DNA from: Apostichopus japonicus
Taxonomy: Eukaryota; Echinodermata; Holothuroidea; Aspidochirotida; Stichopodidae
NCBI RefSeq assembly: GCF_037975245.1
Contig: NC_092569.1
Coordinates: 17,281,501-17,341,500, forward strand
Direction: 5' to 3'
DNA length: 60,000 nt
Made by a program: the position numbers and the translations under genes. The notes below the pieces were generated by a model, which was not told where the DNA came from, made no database searches, and saw only the letters and a program-made list of their open reading frames with translations. Within the stretch, counting starts at the first letter, position 1, and each line of letters opens with the position of its first letter. Below are positions 36,804 through 48,100 of this stretch, in pieces.

Positions 36804-39800
36804 CTGTGAAGAAAAACAGCAAGAACCGTCAGTGGTACTTGGTCCTTCAACAATAACGTTAGTATCTTGATAATTTGCAATGTTTGTCGGGACGTAATCT
36901 TAGTTTTAAAATATACTGGGAAGAAGGAGGGAGGGGAGGGGGGGGGGATGAGAGAGAGAGATTCACATTGAAAGAGATTTAGAATTCATTGTTAATGGGA
37001 TAAAACCGCGATCATTAGATAATTCATGTGCTGATTTATTCTTTGTTATTCTTTAATTTAAATAAGTTTCTTTCTCAATCTAAGTTATCTGGATCTAAGT
37101 TAAATAATGTATGGTAATTTACAAACTTAACTTGCTAAGACGAAATTATTGTCTGCTGATATTAAACAGTACGGTAAAATTAGTAAACATTATATTTGGT
37201 CTTAACGGAGAACTAAATCCTAAGCTGTGCATTAACTAGGTTTACTTATTATTTTCACATTTTTAATTGCATTCTATGTCTCGGTTTTTCAATGTCTTGA
37301 AACACAATGTATGGCTCTTCTTCATATCATTGTTTCACATATGTTATAAGAAACATTGTTCTGCTAATGGTATGTGTTCACTGCAAGCTCTTTTTTAATT
37401 TTCTTTTAATGGTTCTGTGAAGATATATGGTCGTATTTTTCTTCTATAATATTTTCTATTCTTATTGATGTTTGCTCATTCAGCATACATTCTTGTTCAT
37501 CTGATAGTCAGACTACTTCAAAGTGTTGTCAATGATACCAACGGTATCCAGTTGATACGTAAATACCTACTACTATACGGTCTCTTTAAAGTAACGGGAC
37601 CACACGGGACGAGATGGTTTGTAGTTGTTTTCCTTCTTCTTTAAGTCGTGAGAATACTTTCTCAAATACCGTTGGATACAAAACTTTCTTGCTCATTCAA
37701 GACTCTAAAACCAAAACTGGCAAAAGGAAATAGTTTTTGCAAATCAATTGCAACTGATTGAGGTCACTGAAAGGGGAGAGACAATAAACAATACTATGGT
37801 CGTTTTAATTATTTAATTAATTGTTCTGTTTTTATCGGTTTTTGCGTTCTAAGTAATGTGTGTGACTGATCCCACATTCCTTGAAATGGATTATAAACTA
37901 TATAATTTTAATTATTTCGTTGACAAATCCGGAGAAAAAGGTGCGCGTGAAGTGTGAATGGGGATGGGTGTTACAACAAACCCTCTTTGAGGGGGTTAGA
38001 CATATTTGGTAGGTAATAATAACATCAAGAACTTTAACTTGACATATTATCCTAGGCAATGCGCAATATCAAACATGCAGCAAACCTGTGTTTCCACTGC
38101 TACGATCAGCGAGTTTATTCATTCTGTAGTTGTTGCTTTCAGACTCTATTTGAAACTCCGGATATTCAGCATATTTAGCCGATCCATCAGAAGTAGTGAT
38201 GTCAAATCGAAGCTTGTAGTTTCTCTGGATCGTCAAGTAATGAAGCTTTTCATTTCCTAGCCATAAGTTATAAATGTCACCAAACCCTTCTTTGTACGCA
38301 GCCCAGTTTCGATAGAAGCTAGTAGAGCCATCAGTACGACGTTGAAACACCTGGAAAAATAGCGGGTAAAATTAATGCTAGAAAGATAATTGTGGGAGTA
38401 GTTGAAGCATGCTGACAGACAAAGTAAATGTAAGAAATACAGCACGACTATATAGTTATAGAATAATAATTCAGTTTGGAATTGTCTTTGTTTTGTCTCT
38501 TTCTTCAATGCTTAGATTTGCCTCCCTTTACATCTACATAAGCAGTTTTGATAAACCTAATCCTTGTTATGGAGTTATAAAAGTTTATCCACACCGAAAA
38601 CCGAAACTCGTATTACATTACCGTCTGCAATATGATAATAATAATAATGCTAATAATAAAATTACAGAAGCATAGTTAAAACATTCCATTTTTTGCTTTA
38701 AAGCAAAACTTACGGTCCATCCTCCACCGTTCTCCATTTTACAAGTTACGTTGAATGGTGAACTAGGCCATCCAGTAGGCATGATTGTATAAATGCCATC
38801 TTGTCTATGTCCAGCGTCATAAACATCCTGGCAGTCTGTATACAAGGATTCACAAGTTTCACCGTCACCATCGTATCCCTCATCACAATAGCACTGCCGT
38901 ACTTCAGTTTTGACATCACACACAGCATTGGTACTACATCTGTAGTCTTCACAGATCAGTCGGTTATTGTTACAAGAACACTCTTGTGTGCAGTCATCGT
39001 TAACGTATGTTTCTCCATTCTAGAATTGAATTGTTGAAAATATTAGAAAGATATTTATTTGAAAATATATTTCGTTCTTGCAGTTTTGTAATCGCAATGT
39101 TATTTAGCTTAAGTGTCATTTATGTTTCATTTGCATGTTACGTGATTTTGAAATTCATACGAGTATACTCACTGGTATAACCAAGTTGGCCTCTGCAACG
39201 ACACACCCGCATTCACTCGCACTGATACAGTCGCTCCCATTCATTAAGAAACCAGTTGAACAGATGCAACCCTCAGTACCCAAACAGTCCCTATTACAAC
39301 CAGATTGTCCGTTGGGATCTTCACATGTTGCTTTGCAACTGCAGGTTCCGTAAATCATGTTAGTAGGACATGGAGTAAACAGTGTACCCGCTAGTTGGTA
39401 ATTTCAAAAACAAAATATGGAATTTTAACATCAATACTACATTTCTGGTGTTTTGCATTTCAAAATTACCTATCAGTCATGAAAATATATATTAAGTTTT
39501 ACGGTAAATATCAAGAAAGGAAAGACTTGTATTCAAAAGGTTATACAGACTTTTGAAAACGATCTCGTTGAAGATTTTGTATTAGAAATAAATTGGTTAT
39601 GACATTATTCTTAACGTTTCGCTTTTACTTACGTGGATTCATTTCGTATGCCCCAATTTGTGTAACCTTATATTGCCCCCATTCATCAGTGATACGAAAA
39701 CCGTTGTATGTTGTATAGAAAGAAGCTCCATTAGATAATTCTATATCCACACGAAGTTCGCAGTCTGCTTGATTCGTCAAATATGATAACTTTTCATTGC

Positions 39801-42800
39801 CGAGCCAAAACTCAGTTGAGAGAAAACCAAATCCATCTTTATACTGTGACCAACTCCTATTGAAATTAACAGCACCGCCGTCGCGACGTTGTATGACCTA
39901 TAAAAATAGAAAAACAGATTTCGAAAACTATCACCATTTGAATACACTCGTTCCATTGCATACAAATAGTGGGAAATGGACATTTTATTTTACCAATTTT
40001 TGTAACTTTTAAAGAAGGTTTTCTCCAAAAATGATAGCTTTTTTTTCCCAGTTTCGACGTTACTGAGTGGAGTATGCGACTTATTGATTACGACTACACA
40101 TGTTAATGTCATGATACCTAGATGCTAGCGAAAAGCTTTATATATGACATCAACATTTCCAAGCAAACGTACCGTCCAGCCTCCTCCGCCAACGTTATTG
40201 TTGCAGTACGCCTCAAATGGTTCTTCAAATCCATCTGGCTTGATAAAGAATACTCCGCTGGAGTTGGACGTAGAACACTGACTTTGAACGTCCCGGCAGT
40301 CCTTTGGATATTCAGAACGTTGATAAAAGAAGTAATTTGCCACTGTCAAAAAGAGAGAAAAACATTGAAAATATTTAATATGCTTTGTGTTCAAATTGTA
40401 AAATAACGTGTCACTGTATACTGATACTTGACCGTTAAAAATATCTTGCCAAGAAAATTGAAGCAGGTGATGTGGAAATAGACAATTCTCAGAAAAGACA
40501 CATGAACACCTTTACATTAAATTTGGTACATATATCATTGTTTGTGTTAGATTATTTGGTATCAATTTATGTTAATATCAGATATGTCATGGTAAGGATA
40601 ATACAACGAAATAATGAAACAGTTATCTTCGTGTCCATGTCTTATAATTTGTGTTAAAAGCACTCGTGAATACGTTTGGAAAAAATTTCTATATTCTAAA
40701 ACAAGTTTCGAAAGTAAAGGAGTTGACTTGTTTACAATGTTATCAGTTGTAATTTTGTATTGTCGCAAGTTGTCGAAAGTAACACACCAAATGCTGTATC
40801 ACATACATACTGTCAATGAAACAGAAAGTCACACAACGTTATCTACGATGTAGCGACCCAAATTTGTATTAGTTAATAACTTGATTGTATATCTAGATGA
40901 CATGACAAAACGAAACAATTATGGTTAAACATCTTACTTTGATTGTCGTCTGTAGTTGAAGGTAAACTATTCCGTCGAATATTCTATTAATGAGAAGAAG
41001 AGCCATAATCAAAAGCATAAATATATATGTTCTGTTTATTGATAGTAGGCTAACAAGAAATCATTAACAGGCAAATTACAAATGCAACAAGCTTCGGAAC
41101 ACAATTATTTCCAAATAATGAATAATCTAAATGGTTGCTCTAGAACATTTTTGCCAAAGTTACGGAGGTTTGACAACAGCAATCATTACAATGATTCAAT
41201 TTTTAATTGTGATTTTAAAATATTTAGTCAACTTGGTAAAATGAGTAGAAACAATCAGAACTGTATAAAAATATTTCCCATATGTTATTTGGAGGTGGAG
41301 GGGTGCAGCGGGAGTGGGGCTATGGTTGGGGGAAAAAAACATTGTGTAGAATTTAAACTCAATATATAGTAATATAACTCTTTTCAAACGTAAAATTATG
41401 TTTCAATACTGTTATTTTCGTATTGTATATTTTCTTTTCATGAGCACCAGAATATATTTGCAAAGAGATTTGATATGCATTCACGTTACACAGATGACTA
41501 TGTGAAAAGAGAATATACTTTTACAGCGCTATGTAAGCGATGGTAAGTTATTGAAGATTGAATTATTTCGTATTTTGTTTTCTGACATTAAGGACATTTT
41601 GAAAGAAATATGTTTAAGAACATTAAGTTTGAGACATCATTTTCATTTAAAAAGTCATTCCAGCATATTATTAAGGTCGATATGAAATTTGTCTGTATGT
41701 TGCTAAAGATCATATAGATAGAGATGACATGAAACTTCTTACACCATATACGCATTTATCGTCCACAGTACTATCGCAGAATTGTAAGGGCGACATATTA
41801 CTAACGATAACGAATATAAAAAAAAAGCTTCATGGTGAGAGAATGAATGTTTGTGAATACTAACGAAGTGTTTTTTAAGTTAAATGATACTTGTGCCTAT
41901 CGTTTATTAGATAGTTGGCCATGTTTTCTAACTTGATATAACAAGCAATCATCTCAATGAATACAATTGACAACGTGAGTAAATGTGTAACAAACACAGC
42001 AAACACTTAATGCCTTTTGGAACTTGATTTGAATATGAAAGGAAATTTATCTACACCGTATATTGTAATTACTAATTTTGACCTTCTTGATTGACATGGG
42101 AATACGGACCGTTATGATATGAAACAATTGCATGCAATCGATTTACAGAAGATATTGACTGATATAAATGAAAAACAAACATGCTTTCAATCGTAAAAAC
42201 ACTAAAGCGTTAAGTACATTACACGTGTGAAATTACCTGTCAATATCCTATGCCGGTCTGTGTGTGTTACAACTCGAGATAACGATACATTTAGTAAACA
42301 GTAAACCTAATTAAGGACGCATGTATTAAATGTCATAATTAGAAGTCGCTGAGAACTAGGTTTATACTATAGTACCGTTGCATATACTTTTAAATTCAAA
42401 GAGTATCACAATATCGATCTTAATGATCTCATTGTCAAGTTACAAACTACTTCCTTGGTAGTTTAGGACATATACTATATAATTGAGCATTAGTCTTCAA
42501 AGTCATAACAAACGTTTAGGTTTACTCATGTAATTATTACATGAAGGCTAATTGATTAGTTAAATTATGCAACTGATGCAAAAATGCACTATTGTTAAAA
42601 GTTACTTTCAATAATTGACCACCTTTAGCTACAAAGAAATCAAATCTAACTAATCCCGAAATATATTAATAAATTATATATTAAAAGCAAGTTTCTGAAA
42701 CATATGTTCCTTCTACATGAAAATTTGATATTCTAGATAACAAATAAATTTGTCTCGTTAAATGGCATTGATTGACAAACAAAGACAAAGTTGACTAATT

Positions 42801-44862
42801 TTAATTACATACGATGTCAGAAAGTGTTATTTGTCTAAGCTTTCAGAATAGATATTCCGAAGTTACAATATGAAATTCTTTTTTGACAAATAACAAACCA
42901 CATTATCATTTTACACTTCCGCCTATAATATTGCAATAACATAAACTATAAATTGTGCACTACAACCTTACAAATCATGAAAACCAGCGTTTACTTATGT
43001 TAGTATTGCATCTAAGCTAATTGTTAAGAACAATTGTTGCGAGGAAAAATACATTGTGTTTGAAGTTATTTTCAATAATTGACCGCCTGTTTATGAGAAT
43101 AAGTTGTATTTTGTTTTGCCGTAAATTTAATCGTTTATATACTTTGTAGCAAATACGAATTTGTTTTAAAAAAAAATGGTTTGAAAATGAGTTGTTCATT
43201 TCACACGAACGATATCAATAAATGGATTTTTTTTTAAAGTAGCTAAAGGTCTTCATGAGAGCTGTCCAATCATATAGTCCATATTTTTGATCAGGTTAAA
43301 TATCGAACTGAATATGCAAATTTGATAAACAACCATCAAAACGGTAATACAAATGATAAAATGAAGTTAAAACAAATTATAATAATTGACCCCTCTTAAT
43401 AAGAAGTAATCAAGTAAAACTTAACGCGAAATGTATAAAAATATATAGAAGCAAGGTTCTGAAGCATTTGTTCTTTCTACATGAAAGTTTAGATAGAATA
43501 GAAATAAATCTCGTTAAATAACGTTGATAGACAAGCAAAGAAAAATTTGACTAATTTTAATTACATACGTTGTCAGTGTTTTATTTTTTTAAGCTTACAG
43601 CATAGCTATTTCCGAAGTTACCATATGAAATTTTTTGTTTGACCAATAACAAACAACGCTATCATTTAACTGTTCCGCCTATAATATTGAAACAACTTTG
43701 TTGATACTTTAGAAGAGAAAAGGTAAGGAAATGATCTCGATTTTTTTACCAGATTTTTACTGATACAATGTAGACTACTAAAATAATTAATTAGTAGATT
43801 CGTGGCAACGCGAAAGGGTAAGGCCTTACTTCGACAAGAAGTGGACCGATTTTTTGTTACAGAAAGCGGGTTTTGATGTTAATTATTTAATTTATATTTA
43901 TATTTTTTGGCTTGAATTAAAACCTTTCGAGTTAAAGATGGAATCATTGAATCAATCAAATGTAAAAAAAAAATCGGGCAAGATAAACCTATATTGACAA
44001 TACTTTGCGTACTAATGTAGTCAAACCGACTCGTTAAGAGGCATTTATCCGTATTTAAATGTTATGGGTAGTTTTAATGAATTTAATTGTTCAATTGCCT
44101 TAAAATAACTTTCGCAAGTGTTTTGTTTTATTCTGAAAGTATTAACAGTTACGTACTAAACGATTCAGTAAAACAAACAATTCTTATATTGGAACGTTTG
44201 TGTTACATCACATTAATTAGCGAAAAATTGGTAAACATATACACTTATTATACATAAGCGGGAAAGTGTGTTGTTAATTGAAAATATGACAGAACGTTTA
44301 TCAAGGCAATGGAAACTTTGATATGAAACTAAAAAAATATATAATTTGTTTCTGCAAATTAGTTTTTTATTACTTCCAGTGCAAACTTTACCACACAAAC
44401 ACAACTTGATGTAGGCTGCTTAAGATAGATTATTATTTGGGAAGAAAGCATCTTTTTGTTAAGAAGGATTATCAGCAAAGTGCATTTACTGTTTTATCAG
44501 TCGCCATATTCAAACTGCATATTAAGTAACTAAAACAAGATATTGATATTATAAATTGTAAAATGGGTTATCAAATAATTAGATTTAACACATATTTGAT
44601 GGAAATTATTAAATCTAAATAGCGAAAAAAATATATAAAAAAGGTTATCAAGTGATTGAATTTTCTACCTTATATATTTTTAAATTGTAACATCCAACAT
44701 TCAAGAAAGATTCATGAACGCAACGATTTATAAGAAGCGAAAACGAAACAAAAAACGAAAACTGTAGACTGTTTGACTCACCGTTTCTTCTGAGGACGTA
44801 AAAGCGATCGTTGTTGTGCACAACAATGCAAATATTACTCGAACAGTCACGGAAGGCTCCAT
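36529..44862 (-). CDS. Copy B: complete secreted protein, FBG1(partial)-TIL-EGF-FBG2
   Basis: Seven exons: 44782-44862, 40173-40342 (or 40173-40301), 39633-39897, 39173-39390, 38714-39019, 38086-38350 and 36529-36803. With the shorter exon 2 the total is 1539 bp, 512 aa, all phases agreeing. Domains: signal peptide about 1-22; FBG1 about 28-158 (N-terminal and middle blocks only); TIL about 160-225; TILa/VWC-like and EGF-like about 226-285; FBG2 about 290-512. FBG2 retains D-R-D-N-D and M-K-I-R-P. Family knowledge suggests a secreted pattern-recognition lectin. Oddities are an extra Cys in FBG1 (Q-A-D-C-E where the paralogs have Tyr), an 11-codon deletion in FBG2 removing the canonical C-x-x-x-N-L, and a six-Tyr run before the C-terminus. 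The long exon 2 would require another, unseen exon. Confidence 0.8.
38086..38350 (-). CDS. Copy B, exon 6: middle of FBG2
   Basis: 265 bp, phase 0 to 1. V-F-Q-R-R-T-D-G-S-T-S-F-Y-R-N-W, Y-K-E-G-F-G, L-W-L-G-N-E-K-L and L-R-F-D-I are standard fibrinogen middle-block motifs. Very close to copy C. Confidence 0.82.
38714..39019 (-). CDS. Copy B, exon 5: TILa/VWC-like, EGF-like, start of FBG2
   Basis: 306 bp, phase 0 both ends. N-G-E-T-Y-V-N-D-D-C-T-Q-E-C-S-C opens the TILa/VWC-like segment. C-S-T-N-A-V-C, C-Y-C and G-D-G-E-T-C mark the EGF-like module. T-D-C-Q-D-V-Y-D-A-G-H to G-G-G-W-T starts FBG2. Confidence 0.82.
39173..39390 (-). CDS. Copy B, exon 4: TIL domain
   Basis: 218 bp, phase 1 in, 0 out. 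Ten cysteines in the trypsin-inhibitor-like pattern: P-C-P-T-N-M-I-Y-G-T-C-S-C, T-C, G-C-N-R-D-C, G-C-I-C, G-F-L, D-C-I and E-C-G-C. Whether it inhibits proteases is unknown; in mucins and zonadhesins TIL modules are structural. Confidence 0.85.
39633..39897 (-). CDS. Copy B, exon 3: middle of FBG1
   Basis: 265 bp, open, phase 0 to 1. Same block as in A and C, with a Tyr-to-Cys change (Q-A-D-C-E-L-R-V) that adds an unpaired cysteine. Confidence 0.82.
40173..40342 (-). CDS. Copy B, exon 2: start of FBG1
   Basis: Open from the upstream acceptor (TGACAG|TGG) with Y-P-K-D-C-R-D-V, S-G-V-F-F-I-K-P-D-G-F, Y-C-N-N-N and G-G-G-G-W-T, then donor GTACGT. The upstream acceptor has the better pyrimidine tract but needs one base from the previous exon. 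The downstream acceptor (AAAG|GAC, start at 40301) fits exon 1 directly. Confidence 0.75.
40343..44781 (-). other. Intron 1 of copy B
   Basis: About 4.4 kb, AT-rich, closely similar to intron 1 of copy A over its length. No extra exon was recognised. If one exists it should add a length giving phase 1 at its end. Confidence 0.7.
44782..44862 (-). CDS. Copy B, exon 1: signal peptide
   Basis: M-E-P-S-V-T-V-R-V-I-F-A-L-L-C then T-T-T-I-A-F-T-S-S-E-E-T, 27 codons, donor GTGAGT. In this copy the frame stays open about 30 codons upstream to another Met (44952), but copies Z and A have stops there, so the inner ATG is chosen. Confidence 0.78.
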
Positions 44863-45107
44863 ATTTACTAATGTCTTGGTATAATATGAATGACAACTCA
44901 AATAAAATGTATCTCCAGAGGTAAGAAATATCCTCGTTGTTCCTGAAAACAACGGATGACCTGAAGTGTATTTATTAATTTGTAAAATAATAATGAGCAG
45001 ATTGAATTTTTTTCTGCGTTGTTAGATACCGTCTTTCAATTTTAAGCAGATACGGATTCAAAGGCACCCATCTGCTATGGAAACTTCCAGTCGGGTTAGA
45101 GAGACAT

Positions 45108-45140
45108 GTTACGTCACGTTGCGGAAATATTTACCCATTG
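45108..45140 (-). promoter_or_regulatory. Conserved promoter block of copy B
   Basis: Same 33-bp CRE/C/EBP/forkhead-like block, 246 bp upstream of the start codon. One base differs within the forkhead-like part (GGTAAATA on the gene strand). Confidence 0.5.
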
Positions 45141-48100
45141 TCATCTGCGGATTTTAGTTGTGTTTACTAGTTTTATATAAGGAAGCAGGTTGAATATAAC
45201 AAGTAACTAATTATTAGATGAGACACTTGACCAGTCGACTTTAATTGTCATTAAGCTCTGCCTCAACGATTTTTGATTCAAGATTGATTCTAGAACAGTT
45301 AAAAATTTTAAACATGTAAGGATACAGGAATGAAAATCTAATTTCTTTAAATTTTAGTTTTCAGGTTCCGTTGTCTATACTATCAGTATACATCGTGCAT
45401 GTAATTTTAAATACACGGTACGCAATTTAGTATGAAAACTGTATTAAAGGTATCAAAATATGCCTATAATTTCGTGGAATCAACGTCTTCTCCTCTCTCC
45501 CATTGTTTTTCCTCTCTTATTTAGTATTTGGTCTTTTGACACACACACACAAAATGCATACAAATACCCCAGTACACCAGTGATTTGCCATAGGGAGGGG
45601 GCAGGGGCAGAGTGTTTCCTTACATAAAATTTGTGGGACGAAACGGGAAAGGGCAATCGATATTGTCGCAAACATTGAGAAGATTTAGAGTAATATAAAA
45701 TATGGAAATAAGATCATCATATCCCATTTATCAAAATAAACATATGTTTCCTTAGATCTCCCAATAACGGATGTAAGCCTAATTTGTTGACCCCCCCCCC
45801 CCAACCAACTAATATTTAAATTCGATACAGAGGGTAATCCAAGGGCGCAACCACGTAGATTTTTCGCGGTTTTATCCCCGAAGAAACCAGGAGGCCTAAC
45901 CAACTCCTCTCCATTGACAGACAGACAGTTACAAAATATCCTTAGTAATCCTTTCATAGTAAATACATGAAGTCGAAGATCCCTCAATTTGTGTTTCTCC
46001 AAAAGTTCCAAAATATAGCACCGTTTTGTATCTAAGGTCCCCGTAAACCCTCCCCTGGACTACAAAAGCTCTTATTATCCCACTACAAAAAAAAAAAAAA
46101 AAACATCCTAGCACCGCTAGGTTAGAGCCTAAACCACATCATGAAACCTTAGTTTTCGGATTCTAAAAATGGTGAAAACAATTTGTTCCCTCACACCATG
46201 AACTCTGGGATTCTGCCTTTCGATATTACAAATGTAATATTCGTGGCTTCGACAACACAAAAGATAAAGCCAGTGGCCAGCATTTACATGCGTGCATAGT
46301 TACACTGTTCTATCGCTTACATATTTATTTTCTCTCTTCAATCGTGATTTTCTGTAACGTTACTTACCTAGTGCAGATTATCGTTTTTGGGAAGTTAATA
46401 AGCGGAATAATTCCTAGCGTGAACAAATGAACACTTCTGAACAACAACAGTGGTAAGTTAACTAAGTAGATATCCAAGTCTACACTACAAGTCTTCATGG
46501 TATCTAGATAAAGAGGTTTTATTACATGACAGGTATTGAAGAATAACGAGAGTGCTCAAGTTTATGTAGAAGTTTTTTCTTATGACAGGAATCTTCTGCG
46601 TGTATGAACAATCTCACTATTTAAGAGTAAAGATCGTGTGTGTATATGTACCATCGCCTGGTTTGAATGGTGGTGAGGGGAGGGGGGGGGGGGGGATAAG
46701 GAAGTACACACAAGCACATGGAAAAGGTATTTGATAACGTTTTATATTACATATGTAAAGATCTAGCTTAAAACCTGGCTCATAGGTTAAATAAGAATGA
46801 ACATATAAAGAACTTTCTGATTTACAGAATGCGAATCTAGATCTATCCAGGTGATGACGAGAAATGACCCTGATAAGTTGTGGGAAACTACAATTGTGGG
46901 ATGTTGTATACATGTTAGAAATCATCATACTATCTAAAATGTTACCGCTCATTAGCATATTGCTCCACAGACAAATCACAAGTAAACAAAATTAGGTACT
47001 TTCGTAAGTGCTGAGGCACGCTGATATGCTAGAAATCTACATTGGGATCCCGCAAGTTACATTTCGGGCCCACCGCTGGTTGAAGACAATTAACGTTATG
47101 ATACGCCTACATCTGTCATAAAATGTTCAGCCGGATTGGACATTATATCAATGCTAAAGTTCCTTCGCGCGCTTTGTTAATATGAAATCGTGTTTAATCT
47201 CCTTTTTTGTTAACATTATATACAGACTTTATTGATGGTTTTATTGCATCTTTAGAATCTTTAGAATTTTAAGAACCCCACAAGTTCTTCTTTTGTGGGA
47301 TGACATCCTTGCTAGTGACAACACAAGCAAACTGGTGCATGAAGCTGATGATATCAACACACCCTTGAGTCTGTGAATCAGTCAACATATACTAAATATC
47401 GTCAAGACATATATTGTATGAAAACTTCAGATTTATACATAATACATTATTGTAGAGGTGAATTGACTTTTCTTTATATCAGTACACAAGGCAAATTAGT
47501 CCATAAGACATGTTTACGGTGTACCAAGACAATCGGTGCATGTGTTACGCTGCGAAATGTAATACTTGCCGCAAAATGTAATTTGAACCAGGTATGTAAT
47601 AATTGTAACCGCAAAATGTGATTTTTACGTAATATGCAATAACTTGTAATAAATGTAATAAAACACATGAGATGTAATGAAGCAAAATGTTATTACAAAA
47701 TTACTGACAAATGTAATAAATCAAAATGTAAGAACCTGTGTCAACCAAGACAACCGCAATGTGTGCTCTGAGTATGAACTTAAATTATCGATAAGTAGAA
47801 GGGATGTAACCAAAGTGCCATGCGCTAAAGGGATCAACAAGTATTGTGACTGGTCATGTAATAACTACCCATAATGTAACATCAGAACGTATAGTTGCAA
47901 TGTGATTCGCCAGAACACAATTTTCCGAATCAAATCACCGCAATTAAGACAAAAAGTGACCAGGTTTTGCGACTGAGGGAACCAGATGGGGAAGGAGAGG
48001 TTGCATCGCCTATGCGTGTAATACAAAATTAGGGTCTTTGATGAATAGTTAAAATGATGATGTGACTTAGGACGTCTATCTTGAAAAGAGTTCCCAGGTA

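Noticed and set aside
44863-44952. N-terminal extension of the copy B signal-peptide exon to an upstream Met
   Set aside because: Copies Z and A have in-frame stops at the equivalent place, so the inner M-E-P-S start is the shared one.
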